From contig CM055268.1 in NCBI GenBank assembly GCA_029237695.1, forward strand, positions 55,513,131 through 55,577,130: 64,000 nucleotides of DNA, read 5' to 3'. The notes beneath the pieces were generated by a model. The model saw nothing but the letters and a program-made list of their open reading frames with translations, was not told where the DNA came from and did not search any database. Each line of letters begins with the position of its first letter. Positions within the stretch are counted from its first letter, which is position 1. A program made the position numbers and the translations under genes. Below are positions 53,301 to 56,300 of this stretch, piece after piece. This DNA comes from Conchocele bisecta (Eukaryota; Mollusca; Bivalvia; Lucinida; Thyasiridae).

Positions 53301-56300
53301 GGCCTGTGGTGTTGAACGGGTTAATGAAGTGTAAAACCACACGAATGTCGTGTAACACCACACTATTGTCGTATAACACCACACGACACCACATTAGTGT
53401 AGTCTAACACACCACTCGTGTGGTGCAACAGTACACCTTTGTATTTGATTGGTCAAGACAATAGTGCATCAAAATTTGTGCATGTCGTGTGTAATTTGGT
53501 GTCTTGCTGATGCCGTGTTTCGACGGTGTCGTGTTCGTTCGTGTGTAAACTTACACGGTGGCCCACTGTATGTGGTAATTAAAGGTACATGCCCACTCAG
53601 TAGGCACAATAAGTGTATAAATGTGTCCCTATTCCACCAGTCTCTAAAAATTACACATGCCCGCTATACAGATATAATCATTTAGCAATGTTTATTTTAC
53701 TGACAGTGACGCGCGGTGGTATCAGGCTATTTTCATATGCAAATGAGGCATGACATTTTTTAATTATTTATATTAATTAAATGCGTCACCTGAACAAAAC
53801 ATATTTTTGACAGATTATAAAGTACAATGGTTGATCATTGCACATCAAAATATAAATACAGAGACTAAATAGTAATGACCATTAGCATTTGAAGGAAGCA
53901 CGGTTATCGCCCCTTATGTCTGTGTGTAAATTTACGTTTGATATACAATGTATAATAATGCCAATCAATACGTGGGATAATGGTGAATGAATGTTTATTT
54001 TGCCAGAAAATGTCCCAGATGATGTCTATGATATAAAGAACATGTTGTGCTTACTGAGTGGGCATGTACCTTTAAGCATAATGCAATATATATTATCAGG
54101 TAATGTAAATTGAACATGTAATTGAAAACTGACGTTTCACTGGTCAAACGGCGTCACATGGCGTTACCGAATGACGTCAGTGTAATGACGCAATGTAAAG
54201 AGGTTCGCGTTATTTTCAATGAAATACGCTTCTTTATTATGTAGCATAAAACGTTACCTGATAAATATAATACCATTCTAGTGTATTTTGATATTAAGTT
54301 TATCAGGCTCGGTTCGGAAACGGTCCCGAGAGGTAAGCCTCGGAATTCCTATATGCTTTTCTTTACCTTGGCTTATAAAATTGCTATGAAAAGATACTAG
54401 CCTGATATTATCTAGACTATGTAACACAACTCCAAATTACATGTAGTAGTGTTACCCTATCATGTATAGATGTGTATATAAAATGTACACCCGGCTAACA
54501 TACCACGATCGTACAAACTAGTTAGTCGAATTTACACCACTACTATATATATGACTGTGCCCGCAATATGACATGCTCAGTTATAAATAGAATGCGAAAA
54601 AATATCCGACAAGGCTCAAGAATTTCTTTATTTCTCATCAGAAGTATATGTTGTGACCACTCATTTGAACCGTCTCTCCGAGACGGTTCAAATGAGTGGT
54701 CACAACATATACTTTGGTTCAGAAATAAGGAAAATAGATAGAGAATAGTAGGTTAGTGCCGTGAATGGGAAAAATATCTGGCAAGGCTTAAGAAACGGGA
54801 TGGGGGAGGCTCTGCCGAGCACATCGCGTTTCCGTGCAACGCCAGATATTTTTTCCCATTCACGGCACTAACCTACTATTTTATTTATCCCGTCAACACA
54901 TACAAATATATAGCTTTAAAATGCAATAAGAATAACCCCAGCCACCGCACATATTTCACGGCACATACGCACTGTGTTGACGGGATAAATGCAAATAACC
55001 ATACACCGTCGTGGTAGGCGTAAAATGAACGACGTGTATGGGTCTAGTTAACTTGAAGCGCACTAGTTCATCTACAATCCTGTTCGCTCTCATAAATAAT
55101 GTATGACCACTTCTCTTCCAAATACCACACAATTGCACATAGTCACGCAATGTTGTCCTTGTACATTTATTACTGTAACGGTAATACACATGTACAGTGA
55201 AACCTGTCTAAACCCAGGGTGTCCGGTTTAGAGATGTTCCACTGTAAATCAGGCATATGACCACTTATGAGACATCACAAATCTTCGAAATCAAGATCGG
55301 TAAGCAGACATTCTCATAGACTCGTTATACACAACCGGTTGCGTTAATCTTTTGAAGACGTCAACATTTCTAAACATGTACTGACAATCTGAACTCGAAA
55401 TCGAGCAGTTTGATTGTCTGAGCTGTATCGCAGCTCAGGCTCAGCCAATCAATCTGCGTGACTTTGACGTTTTTTAATTAGATATAAATTCAAATATTGG
55501 CAAGATTAGCAGTATTTTGAAATAAAGTTAAATTCAAATATTGGCAAGATTAGAGCAGGCGGTTGTGTATATCTTATATATATTTCCCCCCAATCTGCAG
55601 GAAATGTGCATCAACTGCGGCAAGTGCTACATGACGTGTAACGACTCCGGGTACCAGGCCATCACCTTTGACCCGGAAACGCATCTGCCTCATGTCACCA
55701 CCGACTGCACCGGTAAGTTTGCACGTTCCATGTACAAATTAGATTTGAAAGACATCAACTTACATAGACTGTACATCATACGTGTATTGCACATTAAATT
55801 TGGTAATATCGCCGTATTACGACGATTTTACTGTAGCAGCTCGGCTACATCGTTCGTATATGACTTGAAAATTGAACAGAAAAACACCGATAGACCTCAA
55901 TGCAATGTTGAAGGTACTTCCAGCATTGGCCTCGAACAGTTTCATATAACATAACGCCAATCAACAGGATCAATGCAATTTTAATAACGATTCCACGAAT
56001 GCTATATTCACTCATAAACATATAATTGACCGAAGTATGACATAACGCTACATAAATGCACATGCATAGTTACACAGTGTTGGGCGCCCCACTGCTTCAT
56101 GGACGCCATGTTGTTTGTATCGAATAATGTTCAACAATGTGCATGTATCGATAAATGTGTGTGTGTGACTGGAGAAATGGGGCTTATGGGATGTGTGACC
56201 AGTGTCGCTCCTCATCAAATAACCGACTCCCGTAGCCTGAATAGGATATATATTGTTTGTTAGAAGCATGGCGGGCGATTCATTGACGAAATAGCGAACA